A DNA stretch of 64,000 nucleotides from Saprospiraceae bacterium (GTDB lineage: Bacteria > Bacteroidota > Bacteroidia > Chitinophagales > Saprospiraceae). Positions within the stretch are counted from its first letter, which is position 1. Each line of letters begins with the position of its first letter. The DNA lies in NCBI GenBank assembly GCA_020848995.1, contig JADLHA010000032.1:30242-94241 (forward strand), in the 5' to 3' direction. Of the stretch, positions 1 to 8,484 are shown one piece after another. The notes under the pieces were generated by a model. It worked only from the letters and a program-made list of their open reading frames with translations, searched no databases and was not told where the DNA came from. The position numbers and the translations under genes are program-made.

Positions 1-1419
1 TGCCCCACCGTCTATGGCTATGTCGGCATCCAGCACTTCAAAGCGGCCGTCGTCGCTCACGCCCATCTCCACCGTCATCTTGGAGGGATGCCTCCCGTGG
101 TTGACCAGGAAGACCTCTTCCCGGCTGAGGCAGACGCGGACGGGCCGACCGGTCTTTCGCGACAGGTGGGCGATGATGAGTTCGTGTGCAAAGGGGTCGC
201 TCTTTCCTCCAAAGCCACCCCCGACGGTGGGCTTGACGACGCGAACGCGATGGAGAGGTACTCCCAGCACTTTGGCCAGACTGCGGTGCAGATAGTGCGG
301 CACCTGGGTAGCACTGACCATGGTCAGGCCATTTTCGTCCCAATGGGCAATGGATGCGTGCGGCTCGGTAAACCCATGGCTGAGGCCGGCGAATTCAAAA
401 CTTCCCCGGGCCCTGGCGTAGGACCGTTCCAGGCCCTCCTGCTGGTTGCCAAAACGCAGTTCTGCCTTTTTATGTACGTTGTTGTTGAAGCGAACGTGTG
501 CGTGGATCTTTTCGCGCGTTCCGGCATCTGCAAGGGCATCGTCGATTTCAAAGAAGGGTTCGAGCGGTTCGTAAACGACCTTCACCAGCCTGCAGGCTTG
601 TTCTGCCTGGGCTTCTGTTTCTGCAGCAACGGCCGCGACAATTTCCCCGTTAAAGCGCGTCTTTCCAATGGCCATTGCCGTCTGGTCCTGTGAAATCGGC
701 AGAACGCCGAATTTTTCCGGGAGCTCTTCTCCGGTTGCGATGTAACGGACTCCCTCTGCGGTCAATGCCTCCGAAAGATCGATTGAAACGATTCGGGCAT
801 GCGGATGGATGCTGCGCACAAATTTGCAATAAAGGGCATGGTTCACCGGGATGTCGTCGGCGTAAAGCGCCGCACCCGAAACCTTGCGCTCCGCTTCCAG
901 GTAAGGTCTGGGATGACCAATGTGGTGGTTGGAAGGTGGGCCGGTTTGCGATTGCACGACATGGATGTAATCGGCAACGGCGTCGACGATTTTTTTGTAG
1001 CCCGTACACCTGCACAGGTTACCGGATAGTGCATTCCGTATGGCCTCCCGGTTCGCAGAAGGGTTTTGCTCGGCGAATTGGAGCGCCGTCATCACCATAC
1101 CGGGGGTACAAAATCCGCATTGGGTGGCCCCCTTTTCGACGAATTTTTGTTGCAGTGTGTGCAAGCTCTCCCCTTCGCGCAATCGCTCGATGGTTGTGAT
1201 TTCAGCGCCTTCAAATCGCAAGGCAGGAGCCAGACAGGACAGCACCGCGAGCCCGTCGGCAATTACCGTACAACATCCGCAGGCACCCTGGTCGCAGCCG
1301 ATCTTGGTGCCCGTCAGCCCCAACCGGTTGCGCAGCACGGAAGCCAGGGTTTCATGGGCTTCTACCAATACCGTGCGTCCGGTTCCGTTGACTTTTATCG
1401 TTAACTTTTCCAATGACAT
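1..1419 (-). CDS. Molybdenum hydroxylase, fused 2Fe-2S and Mo-binding domains (4-hydroxybenzoyl-CoA reductase-like), 3' end cut by window
   Basis: Open for 473 codons with no stop before the window edge; starts ATG at 1419, 20 bp after the SDR gene. Residues 1-155 are a two-cluster [2Fe-2S] module: plant-type Cys42, 47, 50, 62 (GCDQGACGCC) and helical-type Cys100, 103, 135, 137 (CGFC, CRC). The rest is the molybdopterin-binding domain, with FGVLPI, TQVPHYLH and the VGGGFGGK loop. The Mo part resembles HcrA of 4-hydroxybenzoyl-CoA reductase, which removes the phenolic hydroxyl to give benzoyl-CoA. In the Thauera enzyme the 2Fe-2S part (HcrC) and Mo part (HcrA) are separate chains and a FAD/4Fe-4S subunit (HcrB) is needed. 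The fusion is seen here; no HcrB is visible in the window. A Mop-type aldehyde oxidoreductase has the same domain order and is the main alternative. The neighbouring XdhC and MobA-like genes fit cofactor insertion. Confidence 0.82.
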   Translation of the reverse strand, partial: MSLEKLTIKVNGTGRTVLVEAHETLASVLRNRLGLTGTKIGCDQGACGCCTVIADGLAVLSCLAPALRFEGAEITTIERLREGESLHTLQQKFVEKGATQCGFCTPGMVMTALQFAEQNPSANREAIRNALSGNLCRCTGYKKIVDAVADYIHVVQSQTGPPSNHHIGHPRPYLEAERKVSGAALYADDIPVNHALYCKFVRSIHPHARIVSIDLSEALTAEGVRYIATGEELPEKFGVLPISQDQTAMAIGKTRFNGEIVAAVAAETEAQAEQACRLVKVVYEPLEPFFEIDDALADAGTREKIHAHVRFNNNVHKKAELRFGNQQEGLERSYARARGSFEFAGLSHGFTEPHASIAHWDENGLTMVSATQVPHYLHRSLAKVLGVPLHRVRVVKPTVGGGFGGKSDPFAHELIIAHLSRKTGRPVRVCLSREEVFLVNHGRHPSKMTVEMGVSDDGRFEVLDADIAIDGGA

Positions 1420-1439
1420 TGTGGTGTGCAAATTTCATT

Positions 1440-2180
1440 TCAGACGGCGGCGCCAATGCTTCTCCCGCCATCGACGTAAATGACCTGGCCCGTGATGAAT
1501 CCCGTATCCGGAGACGCCAGAAACGCCACGGCATTGGCTACATCAGCGGGCTTACCCATGCTCCGCGTAGGTTGCATCTCGATTAAGCGCTGCAAGACTT
1601 CTGCTTTTAACTTTCGGGTGAGGTCTGTGTCGATCAACCCGGGAGCCACGGCGTTGACCAATACATTGAATTTTCCAAGCTCGAGGGCGAGAACGCGCGT
1701 AAGTCCGATCAGCCCGGCCTTGGACGCAGCATAATTGGACTGGCCGGGATTGCCGAGCCAGGCACGTGAAGCTATGTTGATGATGCGGCCCGAATTTTGT
1801 TTCCGCATGATGTTTGCAGCTTCTCGGCACATCAACCAGGCACTTCGCAGGTTTACTCGGATCACGGCATCAAAATCTTCTGTAGGCATGTTGGTGATGA
1901 AGTTATCGCGTATGATCCCGGCATTGTTCACCAACACGTCCAATGCCCCGTAACGGCCCTCAAAGTTACCAAAAAACTGCCTGACACCCTCTTCCTCTGA
2001 AACATCCAGCCCCTCAAACGCCAGCGTTCCGGCATCCCATCGCTTTCGCAAAGCGCTTCCGGCTTCCTCATCCCGGTCAATAGCAATCACAAAATATCCG
2101 TCCTCAACGAGCCGCTCGGCGATAGCAAGTCCAATGCCCCTTGCGGCCCCGGTGACCAGTGCCTTGCGTTTTGCCTTCAT
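1440..2180 (-). CDS. SDR-family NAD(P)-dependent dehydrogenase (FabG-like)
   Basis: 246-residue classical short-chain dehydrogenase. The Rossmann motif TGAARGIG is at residues 10-17, NNAG at 85-88, and the catalytic triad is Ser138, Tyr150 and Lys154 (YAASK). The C-terminal VDGG is typical of FabG-like enzymes. Its start overlaps the xdhC stop by 4 bp, so it is translationally coupled inside the aromatic operon. In this setting it probably oxidises a hydroxyacyl-CoA or an alcohol intermediate, but the substrate cannot be read from the sequence. It is unlikely to be the 6-hydroxycyclohexenecarbonyl-CoA dehydrogenase, because a zinc-type enzyme of that family is encoded further upstream in the same operon. 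Confidence 0.85.
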   Translation of the reverse strand: MKAKRKALVTGAARGIGLAIAERLVEDGYFVIAIDRDEEAGSALRKRWDAGTLAFEGLDVSEEEGVRQFFGNFEGRYGALDVLVNNAGIIRDNFITNMPTEDFDAVIRVNLRSAWLMCREAANIMRKQNSGRIINIASRAWLGNPGQSNYAASKAGLIGLTRVLALELGKFNVLVNAVAPGLIDTDLTRKLKAEVLQRLIEMQPTRSMGKPADVANAVAFLASPDTGFITGQVIYVDGGRSIGAAV

Positions 2181-2941
2181 GGGTTTACTTTATTTTTCAC
2201 AGCGATGAGTTTTGCCAAAATGCTAATGGCTATTTCTGCAGGACCGTCAGCACCAATGGAAATGCCCGTAGGCATATCCACTGCATCGAGCTCGTGCACG
2301 GTTGCGATGCCTGCATCGCGAAAGCGCTTTTTTGTCACCAGGATCTTTCGACGGCTGCCAATCATGCCCAGATAAGCATGCGGCTGCCGGATGCAGTGTG
2401 CGAGGATCTGCCGGTCTATGTCGTGGCGGTAAGTCATGACGACGACGAATGCATCGGGGTCAAACTTCAGCAAGGGTAAGGCCTCTTCAAACTTTTGCAA
2501 CACGCAATGGATCCTTGGATCACTGCATTGTGCGAGGTAATCCTCGCGGTCGTCGACCAGCCACACGTCGAATCCCGTTTCCACGGCAAAGCGCGACAGT
2601 GCCTGGCCGGTATGCCCGGCACCAAAAATGTAAAGTTTTTTCTTTCTTTCCATCCGTTCGATAAACACTTCCATGGTTCCACCGCAACACATATCGTGTT
2701 GCTGCAACAACTCGTGTCTGAACATTCCGGGCATACCGGATTGTATGACTTCCAATGCCTGGACAACGACCTTTTGCTCAAAATGGCCACCTCCCACCGT
2801 ACCGAATACGGTACCCCTCTGGGTGACGATCATTCGCGCACCCGCCTTTCTCGGAGTCGACCCTTTGGTCGCCACCACCGTACAGAGCGCCATGGGCTCA
2901 TCGACGGACTCCAGAATGGGGCCTATTTCCTGAAAGTACAT
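2177..2941 (-). CDS. XdhC/CoxI-family molybdenum hydroxylase maturation protein
   Basis: 254 residues with the two XdhC halves. The N-terminal XdhC/CoxI part carries GTVGGGHFE and a CCGGTME motif; the C-terminal Rossmann fold has IFGAGHTGQALSRFA and MIGSRRK. XdhC proteins bind and sulfurate the molybdenum cofactor and hand it to xanthine-oxidase-family enzymes. The obvious client is the Mo hydroxylase encoded two genes downstream in the operon. The gene overlaps the SDR start by 4 bp, and its own first 44 bp overlap the end of the MobA-like gene, so the coding is very compact. The start at 2941 gives MYFQEIGPI, a normal XdhC N-terminus. Confidence 0.88.
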   Translation of the reverse strand: MYFQEIGPILESVDEPMALCTVVATKGSTPRKAGARMIVTQRGTVFGTVGGGHFEQKVVVQALEVIQSGMPGMFRHELLQQHDMCCGGTMEVFIERMERKKKLYIFGAGHTGQALSRFAVETGFDVWLVDDREDYLAQCSDPRIHCVLQKFEEALPLLKFDPDAFVVVMTYRHDIDRQILAHCIRQPHAYLGMIGSRRKILVTKKRFRDAGIATVHELDAVDMPTGISIGADGPAEIAISILAKLIAVKNKVNP

Positions 2942-3563
2942 CTTCCTCTACTATGGTCTGATGCCGGAAAGCCTCATAGTCTTCCGGCGTATTTAAATTC
3001 CAGTGAATGGCGCGATTTGCCAAGTTCAGTTCGATCCTCCGAAAGGCGCGCAAGGCCTCGCGCAGGATCCAATCATTGCCGGGAAATCCCATCAGTGCAT
3101 CGATGATCTCCGGGCTGATCAGGACCGGATGACCACTGACCCCGTCGCATACCGGAACGACAAATGCACCGGGTTCTAAGGCATCGCACATGTCGCGAAG
3201 CGCGTTCGGCACGAGAACGGGATTGTCGACGTTGTGCAAAAAAACGGGAAACGCTTTTCCCAGGCTGTTGAGAGCAAGCCGGATCGAATGTGCTCTCCCG
3301 CGACCGGGGTGGTGGTTTGCAATGACTTCTGCACCGCGTTCGATCCGCTGGAGCGCTGCCCGGTTTTCCTCCATCATCATTGCGGCATTGAGGACCACGG
3401 CAATGCGTTGGATCCCCGCTTCGGAAAAGGCATCGACCAGGGATTCGCAAAGCGTTTGTCCGCCAAGGGGCAGAAATGGCTTGGGAGCATGCATGCGCGA
3501 AGACCTGCCACCCGCGAGAATGGCCGCACTTGCAGATATCCGGTCCGTTATCCGTTCAGGCAT
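2898..3563 (-). CDS. MobA-like molybdenum cofactor nucleotidyltransferase (MocA type)
   Basis: About 221 residues from ATG 3563; this start overlaps the end of the hydratase gene by 8 bp and begins MPERITDR. The nucleotidyltransferase signature LAGGRSSRM followed by PKPFLPLGG lies near the N-terminus, and HNVDNPVL supplies the metal/NTP region. MocA enzymes attach CMP to molybdopterin, giving the cytosine dinucleotide cofactor used by xanthine-oxidase-family hydroxylases. Pairing with XdhC and a Mo hydroxylase in one operon supports a dedicated cofactor supply. A GMP-transferring MobA role is less likely given this context. A longer frame to 3617 exists but would run deeper into the neighbouring gene. 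Confidence 0.82.
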   Translation of the reverse strand: MPERITDRISASAAILAGGRSSRMHAPKPFLPLGGQTLCESLVDAFSEAGIQRIAVVLNAAMMMEENRAALQRIERGAEVIANHHPGRGRAHSIRLALNSLGKAFPVFLHNVDNPVLVPNALRDMCDALEPGAFVVPVCDGVSGHPVLISPEIIDALMGFPGNDWILREALRAFRRIELNLANRAIHWNLNTPEDYEAFRHQTIVEEDVLSGNRPHSGVRR

Positions 3564-4329
3564 TTCGCCATTCGGGTTTGCGCTTTTCCATAAAGGCCCG
3601 GATGCCCTCGTTAGCATCGTGCGTGTTCATCAGTTCCCCGAGGTAGAGCTGCTCCAGCTGTGGCAGAAAATTGTTGAACACGTGGTTGAACTTGATGCGC
3701 CCTGCCTGACATGCATACCGCAACGAAGAAGCACTTTTGGGCAAGATGTATTCTTCGATCCAGGCATCGGTTCCCGCTTCAAGTGCTTCCCGCGTTTCGA
3801 ACAGGCGATTTACGAGTCCGATCTGGTATGCCTCTTCTGCACTTGCAGAACGCCCCGTAAGCAGGAGGTCCTCCGCGCGCGAAAGCCCGATTTTTTCAGG
3901 CAGGAGTATGGAAGCAGGAGGAGGAAAAACACCCAGGACAATCTCCGGTTGCCCGAACCTGGCCGTCTGGTCTGCAAACATCTGGTGGCAGATCAAAGCA
4001 AGTTCAAGGCCGCCTCCCAGACACTGTCCGCTTACGACAGCCACCATGGGGACCGAAAGGTTGCGAAAACTCAGGAGCAACCGGTGAAATCCCCTCAGCA
4101 TGGCTTCAGCATATTCGCGCTGGTGCTCCTCGACGCTAGCCCCAAAGGAAAAATGCTTGCCGGCTCCCTGAATGGCGATGAGTTTCAACCGGGGTTGCCT
4201 GGCGAATGCATCCGCCAATTGTTGCAGCTCATCCATCATTACGTGATCCAACACGTTGCCCTTCCCATCGTCGAGCGTGATCTGTGCGATGGATTCGTCA
4301 AACCGGTAGGCGAGTTTTATCTTTTCCAT
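3556..4329 (-). CDS. dch: Cyclohexa-1,5-diene-1-carbonyl-CoA hydratase (Dch/BzdW type)
   Basis: 257-residue crotonase-fold enzyme. Residues 58-69 read KHFSFGASVEEH, a stretch characteristic of dienoyl-CoA hydratases of the benzoyl-CoA pathway, followed by the oxyanion-hole segment SGQCLGGGLELAL. The family hydrates the dienoyl-CoA made by benzoyl-CoA reductase to 6-hydroxycyclohex-1-ene-1-carbonyl-CoA. It sits 15 bp after oah and in the same operon as had and the reductase subunits, so the whole lower benzoyl-CoA branch is encoded together. A generic enoyl-CoA hydratase is the alternative, but motif and context both favour Dch. Confidence 0.9.
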   Translation of the reverse strand: MEKIKLAYRFDESIAQITLDDGKGNVLDHVMMDELQQLADAFARQPRLKLIAIQGAGKHFSFGASVEEHQREYAEAMLRGFHRLLLSFRNLSVPMVAVVSGQCLGGGLELALICHQMFADQTARFGQPEIVLGVFPPPASILLPEKIGLSRAEDLLLTGRSASAEEAYQIGLVNRLFETREALEAGTDAWIEEYILPKSASSLRYACQAGRIKFNHVFNNFLPQLEQLYLGELMNTHDANEGIRAFMEKRKPEWRNA

Positions 4330-4344
4330 GGCTACTTCAATTGG

Positions 4345-5433
4345 TCATTTGGGAAACTGGGGAGAGATTTCGCGTTGAAGTGCATCGCTCCAGGGAGTTC
4401 CTTCCGCAAGCCTCCTGCGCAAGAGGATGAAGTCGACCTCCCGGCGATCCTTCGGACCGTAATGGAAGGCTTGAAAACCGGCGCGCGCTTCGGTCATCAT
4501 GTTGAGTGCGAGCCATTCCCGGCTGCTTTCTTTGTTCTTGTCCCAGTGTTCCAGCTTCTTTTTGCGCACTTCGGAAAGCGTTTTTGCGGTGCAGTTTGGA
4601 AAGGTATGCAGCAGTTTAGCCGACAGCCGGTCCACCGCTTCATCCAATTTGCGGAAGTCGACGGTTGCTTTGGCAAGGAGTGCCTTTCCCGTTGCCAGCT
4701 CCTCTCCGGTCTTGGATGTGCCGAAAACTATGCGTCCATAGGAGTCAGTGAAGCGATCGATGATCACCAGCGGGTTGGCAATGAATTCGCCGTCGACGAC
4801 CAGGACCGGAGCTACGTCGGTGATCAGCCCCAGGTGGTAGGCCTGGTGGGCGGTCCAGGGCTCGCAGAGCGTCAGCGAAGCCATGGCGCGCTCCACTCCG
4901 ACGAAGAGGTGCAAAAAATCGGTTGCGCCGCCAATTGCCGCGCTTCCGTGTTTAGGCCCCGCCTGCCCGAACCGGGCCAGGTCGGAGGCGATGGTAAAAT
5001 CTGCTGCCATTCCGATTTCCTGTCCACCACCGATGCGCATGCCGTTGACGCGGTTGATGACGGGCTTTTCGCATTTCAGGATGGCGCTGACCATGTCGTT
5101 AAACAGCCGCATGTACTGAGAATACTCCTGCGGGTTTCCGGCGTAGTACTCCGCATACTCCGCCGTGTTGCCTCCGGTGCAGAAAGCCTTTTCCCCAACA
5201 GCGGTAAACACTACGTTGACGACGCTGCGGTCGTTGGATGCATCCCCGAACGCCTGAATGATCTGCTTGATGGCGGCTGTGGTATAAGAATTGTATTGCG
5301 CCGGATTGTTGAGGATGATCCAGGCATTATAAAGCCCGTCGACCGGTGATCCGTCTGAGTCGCGCACCGGCCGTTTCTCATACAAGATCTCCGAATAACG
5401 AACGTCTGTTAGGTTGTGGTTTTTCAGTTGCAT
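4345..5433 (-). CDS. oah: 6-oxocyclohex-1-ene-1-carbonyl-CoA hydrolase (Oah/BamA/BzdY)
   Basis: 362-residue crotonase-superfamily protein, the usual length for the ring-opening hydrolase. Conserved segments include FCTGGNTAEYAEYY near residue 85-98, RIGGGQEIGMAADF near 133-146, and AGPKHGSAAIGGATDF at 158-173, which are well-known landmarks of this family and targets for the bamA marker-gene assay. The enzyme adds two waters to the cyclic oxo-enoyl-CoA and opens the ring to 3-hydroxypimelyl-CoA. It is common to class I and class II anaerobic aromatic degraders, so it is diagnostic for the pathway. It lies 40 bp after had; the gap holds a copy of the CTAACAAACGT motif. Confidence 0.95.
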   Translation of the reverse strand: MQLKNHNLTDVRYSEILYEKRPVRDSDGSPVDGLYNAWIILNNPAQYNSYTTAAIKQIIQAFGDASNDRSVVNVVFTAVGEKAFCTGGNTAEYAEYYAGNPQEYSQYMRLFNDMVSAILKCEKPVINRVNGMRIGGGQEIGMAADFTIASDLARFGQAGPKHGSAAIGGATDFLHLFVGVERAMASLTLCEPWTAHQAYHLGLITDVAPVLVVDGEFIANPLVIIDRFTDSYGRIVFGTSKTGEELATGKALLAKATVDFRKLDEAVDRLSAKLLHTFPNCTAKTLSEVRKKKLEHWDKNKESSREWLALNMMTEARAGFQAFHYGPKDRREVDFILLRRRLAEGTPWSDALQREISPQFPK

Positions 5434-5473
5434 ATATTGTGTTTAATTCATTGATGATGTTAACGTACGTTTG

Positions 5474-6535
5474 TTAGTCAAAATCCGGAACCAGCACTAC
5501 GCGACGCGTAAATTTATGCGCCAAGGTATCGCGAAACACTTCGTTGATCGACGACAAAGGCAGGGTCTGAACAAAGTCGCGAATGTCGAGTTTGCCCGAT
5601 GCGATCAGTTCCACCACTTCCGGGTAGAGCTCGGGTTTGCATCCCCACGTGCCAATCAGTTTTGCATCAAAGGCCATGAGGTTGCTCAGACGCACTTCAA
5701 CTTTATCCATGGTGAATCCCACAATGCTCAGGGTTGAGGCGTAGGTAATGAGGTTAAATGCCAGTTCCTGTCCGGCGCGGGTGCCCGACATTTCGAAGAT
5801 CTTCCATCCAAACTCGGGTGCTCCCAGGTCATTAGCTATGGCGCGCACCTGTTTCCGGATGTCCTTTTGTTCCATGCCCCGCGTATTGAGGGTTGCCGGA
5901 ATGCCGTGGTCTGAAGCCTTCGCGAGCTTCTGATCGTCGATGTCGATGGCCAGCACGCGGCCACCCATAATGCCTGCGATCAGCGCGGCATAGATCCCAA
6001 CGCCTCCGACACCAATGACGATGGCAAGATCCCCCGGAACCAGTTCAGATTTTTTTAAGACCTGATAGGGCGTAGAGATGGCGTCTGCAATTACCGATAC
6101 CTGTTCCAGCGAATGGTGCTCCAATAGTTTGTCGGGAACTTCGCACAGGAAACGGTGTGGAACGACGACATGCGACGCAAACCCTCCGTCAAAATCATTG
6201 CCCGGCATGCGCTGGTTCTGGCAAATGTTGCTGCGGCCCGTCTGGCACAACATGCAGTCGCCACAAGGCAAAACGGCAGGAACGATTACCTTTTTGCCCA
6301 CCCAATGCGGGGGACCCTCCACAACGGTACCGCTGATCTCGTGCCCGAGCGTAAGTGGAAAATCCTTACGCGTGCGCACACCGTGATGCCAAAAACTGAT
6401 GTCTGTATGGCATACCCCGCAACCTGCCACGCGCACGAGCGCCTGGCCGTCGTCCAATGTACCGAGCTCCTTTACTACCTGTACAAAGGGTTCATTAACG
6501 CCGTTTGCCTGCCACTGTCTGATGCTTATAATCAT
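5474..6535 (-). CDS. had: 6-hydroxycyclohex-1-ene-1-carbonyl-CoA dehydrogenase (Had/BzdX), zinc alcohol dehydrogenase family
   Basis: 353 residues of the medium-chain zinc dehydrogenase family. The catalytic-zinc region GCGVCHTDIS (Cys42) is followed by GHEISGT (His65, Glu66); the structural zinc site is Cys91, 94, 97 and 105 (CGDCMLC, NIC); the nucleotide-binding motif is VIGVGGVGIYAA. It would oxidise 6-hydroxycyclohex-1-ene-1-carbonyl-CoA to the 6-oxo compound with NAD, between Dch and Oah. Adjacency to oah and dch makes the assignment firm. The stop codon (5474-5476) lies inside a CTAACAAACGT motif. A 107-bp gap separates it from the preceding gene, the largest gap in the operon. Confidence 0.92.
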   Translation of the reverse strand: MIISIRQWQANGVNEPFVQVVKELGTLDDGQALVRVAGCGVCHTDISFWHHGVRTRKDFPLTLGHEISGTVVEGPPHWVGKKVIVPAVLPCGDCMLCQTGRSNICQNQRMPGNDFDGGFASHVVVPHRFLCEVPDKLLEHHSLEQVSVIADAISTPYQVLKKSELVPGDLAIVIGVGGVGIYAALIAGIMGGRVLAIDIDDQKLAKASDHGIPATLNTRGMEQKDIRKQVRAIANDLGAPEFGWKIFEMSGTRAGQELAFNLITYASTLSIVGFTMDKVEVRLSNLMAFDAKLIGTWGCKPELYPEVVELIASGKLDIRDFVQTLPLSSINEVFRDTLAHKFTRRVVLVPDFD

Positions 6536-6642
6536 TGATGCTTTGTTATTGGAGATGATCCAGATGTTTTATGCTCCAGCATGCGCTTCCGGACGCATGG
6601 TCCAGACGGACCACTTTTTCATCGCCCTCCCCAAACGCCATG

Positions 6643-8484
6643 TCAGGGAAGGGTTTTTTCGGCGCGCTTCTTTGCTTCCGCTCCGGCTTTAGCCTGAAAG
6701 CTACGCAATGCAAGCAACGCTGCTCCGTGCGATACGACGTACTGGGGTGCTTCTGCGATGCGTAGGTCTATATGAAACATTTCGTTCAGAATATTTTTCA
6801 GGTAGGGATGGTGAGCCGCAACGCCACCGATCAGCACACATGGAATGCCTGGGTCGATTCGCATCTTGGAGATCTTTCCTGCGATGGAAAGGTAAATGCC
6901 CCGGGCTATATCTTCCCGGCTCATCCCGTCGAAGATCCAGTTCATGATCTCTGTCTTGGCAAACACCGTACAAAAACTGTTCAGCGGTTTGTCGTAGGCC
7001 GAATGCGATGCCAGTCTGCTCATTTCCTCAACGCTGATCTGCGCGCGCTCGGCGATCTCTGAAAGAAAAGACCCCGTGCCCGCTGCGCATTTGTCGTTCA
7101 TGTAAAATTGCTCTACGTTGCCTCCGGCATCGCAACGGATGATCTTGATGTCTTCTCCGCCAATGTCGATGATGTTCTTTTCTCCCGGAACGCTCTGCGA
7201 CACCCCTGCTGCTGCACAGTTGATTTCCGTTTTAACCATATCGCAGGCTTCAAAATACTTCCTGCCGTATCCCGTTGCGCAACTCTGGACAATCCGGAAA
7301 TTCTGATGGATCGCGGCGAGCACGTTCTCCTGAGCTTTGTTGTCTGCCGTTATGGTCGTCAGCACGTAGCGAAACAGGGGTTTTCCCGATTCATCGATCA
7401 CCGTAAATTTGGTAAAGGCCGACCCGAGGTCAACTCCTAAAAAGCAATCCATCTGCCGGAAGACCAGCGGCATCGTCTGCTTGTGCACCAGTCCCTTCTC
7501 GAGTATTTTCCGGTTTACCTGGGAAGCGGTTCCCGGTTGCCGCGAAATGATGTTTTTGTTCGACATGGCTTTTACCACATTGGTAAAAGACAGGTTCAGC
7601 GAAGTGCGCGTGTAATGTTTGCGACCGTAGCTCACGATCTTGCCGTTGAAGTAGTCGATCTCGGTGGGCCGGTTTTGAATGAGGTCGAGTGCCAGAGAGG
7701 GAAAGTGGTCGCCGCCCCGCTTCAGGTACACGAGGCACTTTCGCAGAAAATCATCCGAAAAACGGATCTTCTCCTGCTCTGCCACGAGCACGGCTTCGCC
7801 TATGATCTGCTCGACGAGTTCGACGGTATCGGGTTCGGCCATGGCCTCGGCCATGGTGAGACGGCTCACACCACAAATGGCGCTGACCGATGCGTTGAGT
7901 ATGGTTTTTTCCCAAACGCGAACGCGCAATTGCTGGCTGTCTACCGCGCGCGTATCCATGCCCGATGCATTTAAAAGATCTGCAATGGCAACGGCCTTTT
8001 CCGGACAGGCGTCGTTTACCGAACCAATGTAGTTGGGAGGTTGAAAGAAGGTAACTTTTACCGTATTGGGACTGAGCAGCGCGCCGGCAAAATTGACGAC
8101 CATCCGGAGGGTGCGCGATTCTCCAAAGGTCTCGGTGAGCATGTCCTCGACGTCAATGCCGTTTTGTGCAGACACAAAATAGGTCTTGCTCAGGTTGAGT
8201 TGCGCTACCTGTTGGATCGATTCCGGTAGATGGTAGGTCTTGGTTGCAAAAAAGATGAAATCGGGGTTGAGCTCCGCCATCGATGCAATGTCGGGATAGA
8301 CCTGGTCGAATTCCGCCGTTGCGTTGAGCACGTTCTCGAGCCGGATGCCCTCACTCAGGATCTTGTCGCGTTTCACCTGGTTGCGCACGCACAATGCCAC
8401 TTCGCATCCTGCGCGCTTGAGCATGACCGCCAGAATAGAACCCACGGGGCCGAGACCGATGATGGCAGTTCGCAAAGGCGTCAT
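6643..8484 (-). CDS. Fusion: ketopantoate reductase-like domain + BcrA/HgdC-type Fe-S ATPase domain
   Basis: One uninterrupted 613-residue frame joins two families. Residues 1-310 are PanE/ApbA-like: GLGPVGS dinucleotide motif, Lys193 in VWEKTILNA and Glu275 in RPTEIDYFNG, matching the catalytic Lys/Glu of ketopantoate reductase. Residues 345-613 are an ASKHA ATPase of the BadF/BadG/HgdC type: GVDLGSAFTKF, IDIGGED (436-446 region; glutamate where BcrA here has GGQD), MNDKCAAGTGSF with Cys466, and FCTVFA with Cys505, the two cysteines that hold the bridging [4Fe-4S] cluster in activator dimers. A linker of about 35 residues joins them; Met345 could allow separate translation of the ATPase. The start overlaps the HgdB-like gene stop by 4 bp, so the two products probably work together. 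The substrate is unknown. A 2-oxo/2-hydroxyacid reductase coupled to a radical dehydratase-type activator is my inference. Confidence 0.85.
   Translation of the reverse strand: MTPLRTAIIGLGPVGSILAVMLKRAGCEVALCVRNQVKRDKILSEGIRLENVLNATAEFDQVYPDIASMAELNPDFIFFATKTYHLPESIQQVAQLNLSKTYFVSAQNGIDVEDMLTETFGESRTLRMVVNFAGALLSPNTVKVTFFQPPNYIGSVNDACPEKAVAIADLLNASGMDTRAVDSQQLRVRVWEKTILNASVSAICGVSRLTMAEAMAEPDTVELVEQIIGEAVLVAEQEKIRFSDDFLRKCLVYLKRGGDHFPSLALDLIQNRPTEIDYFNGKIVSYGRKHYTRTSLNLSFTNVVKAMSNKNIISRQPGTASQVNRKILEKGLVHKQTMPLVFRQMDCFLGVDLGSAFTKFTVIDESGKPLFRYVLTTITADNKAQENVLAAIHQNFRIVQSCATGYGRKYFEACDMVKTEINCAAAGVSQSVPGEKNIIDIGGEDIKIIRCDAGGNVEQFYMNDKCAAGTGSFLSEIAERAQISVEEMSRLASHSAYDKPLNSFCTVFAKTEIMNWIFDGMSREDIARGIYLSIAGKISKMRIDPGIPCVLIGGVAAHHPYLKNILNEMFHIDLRIAEAPQYVVSHGAALLALRSFQAKAGAEAKKRAEKTLP

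Noticed and set aside
3190..5349. 719-codon open frame on the plus strand
   Set aside because: It lies antisense to mobA-like, dch and oah, which have clear family motifs; its translation has no recognisable domain.
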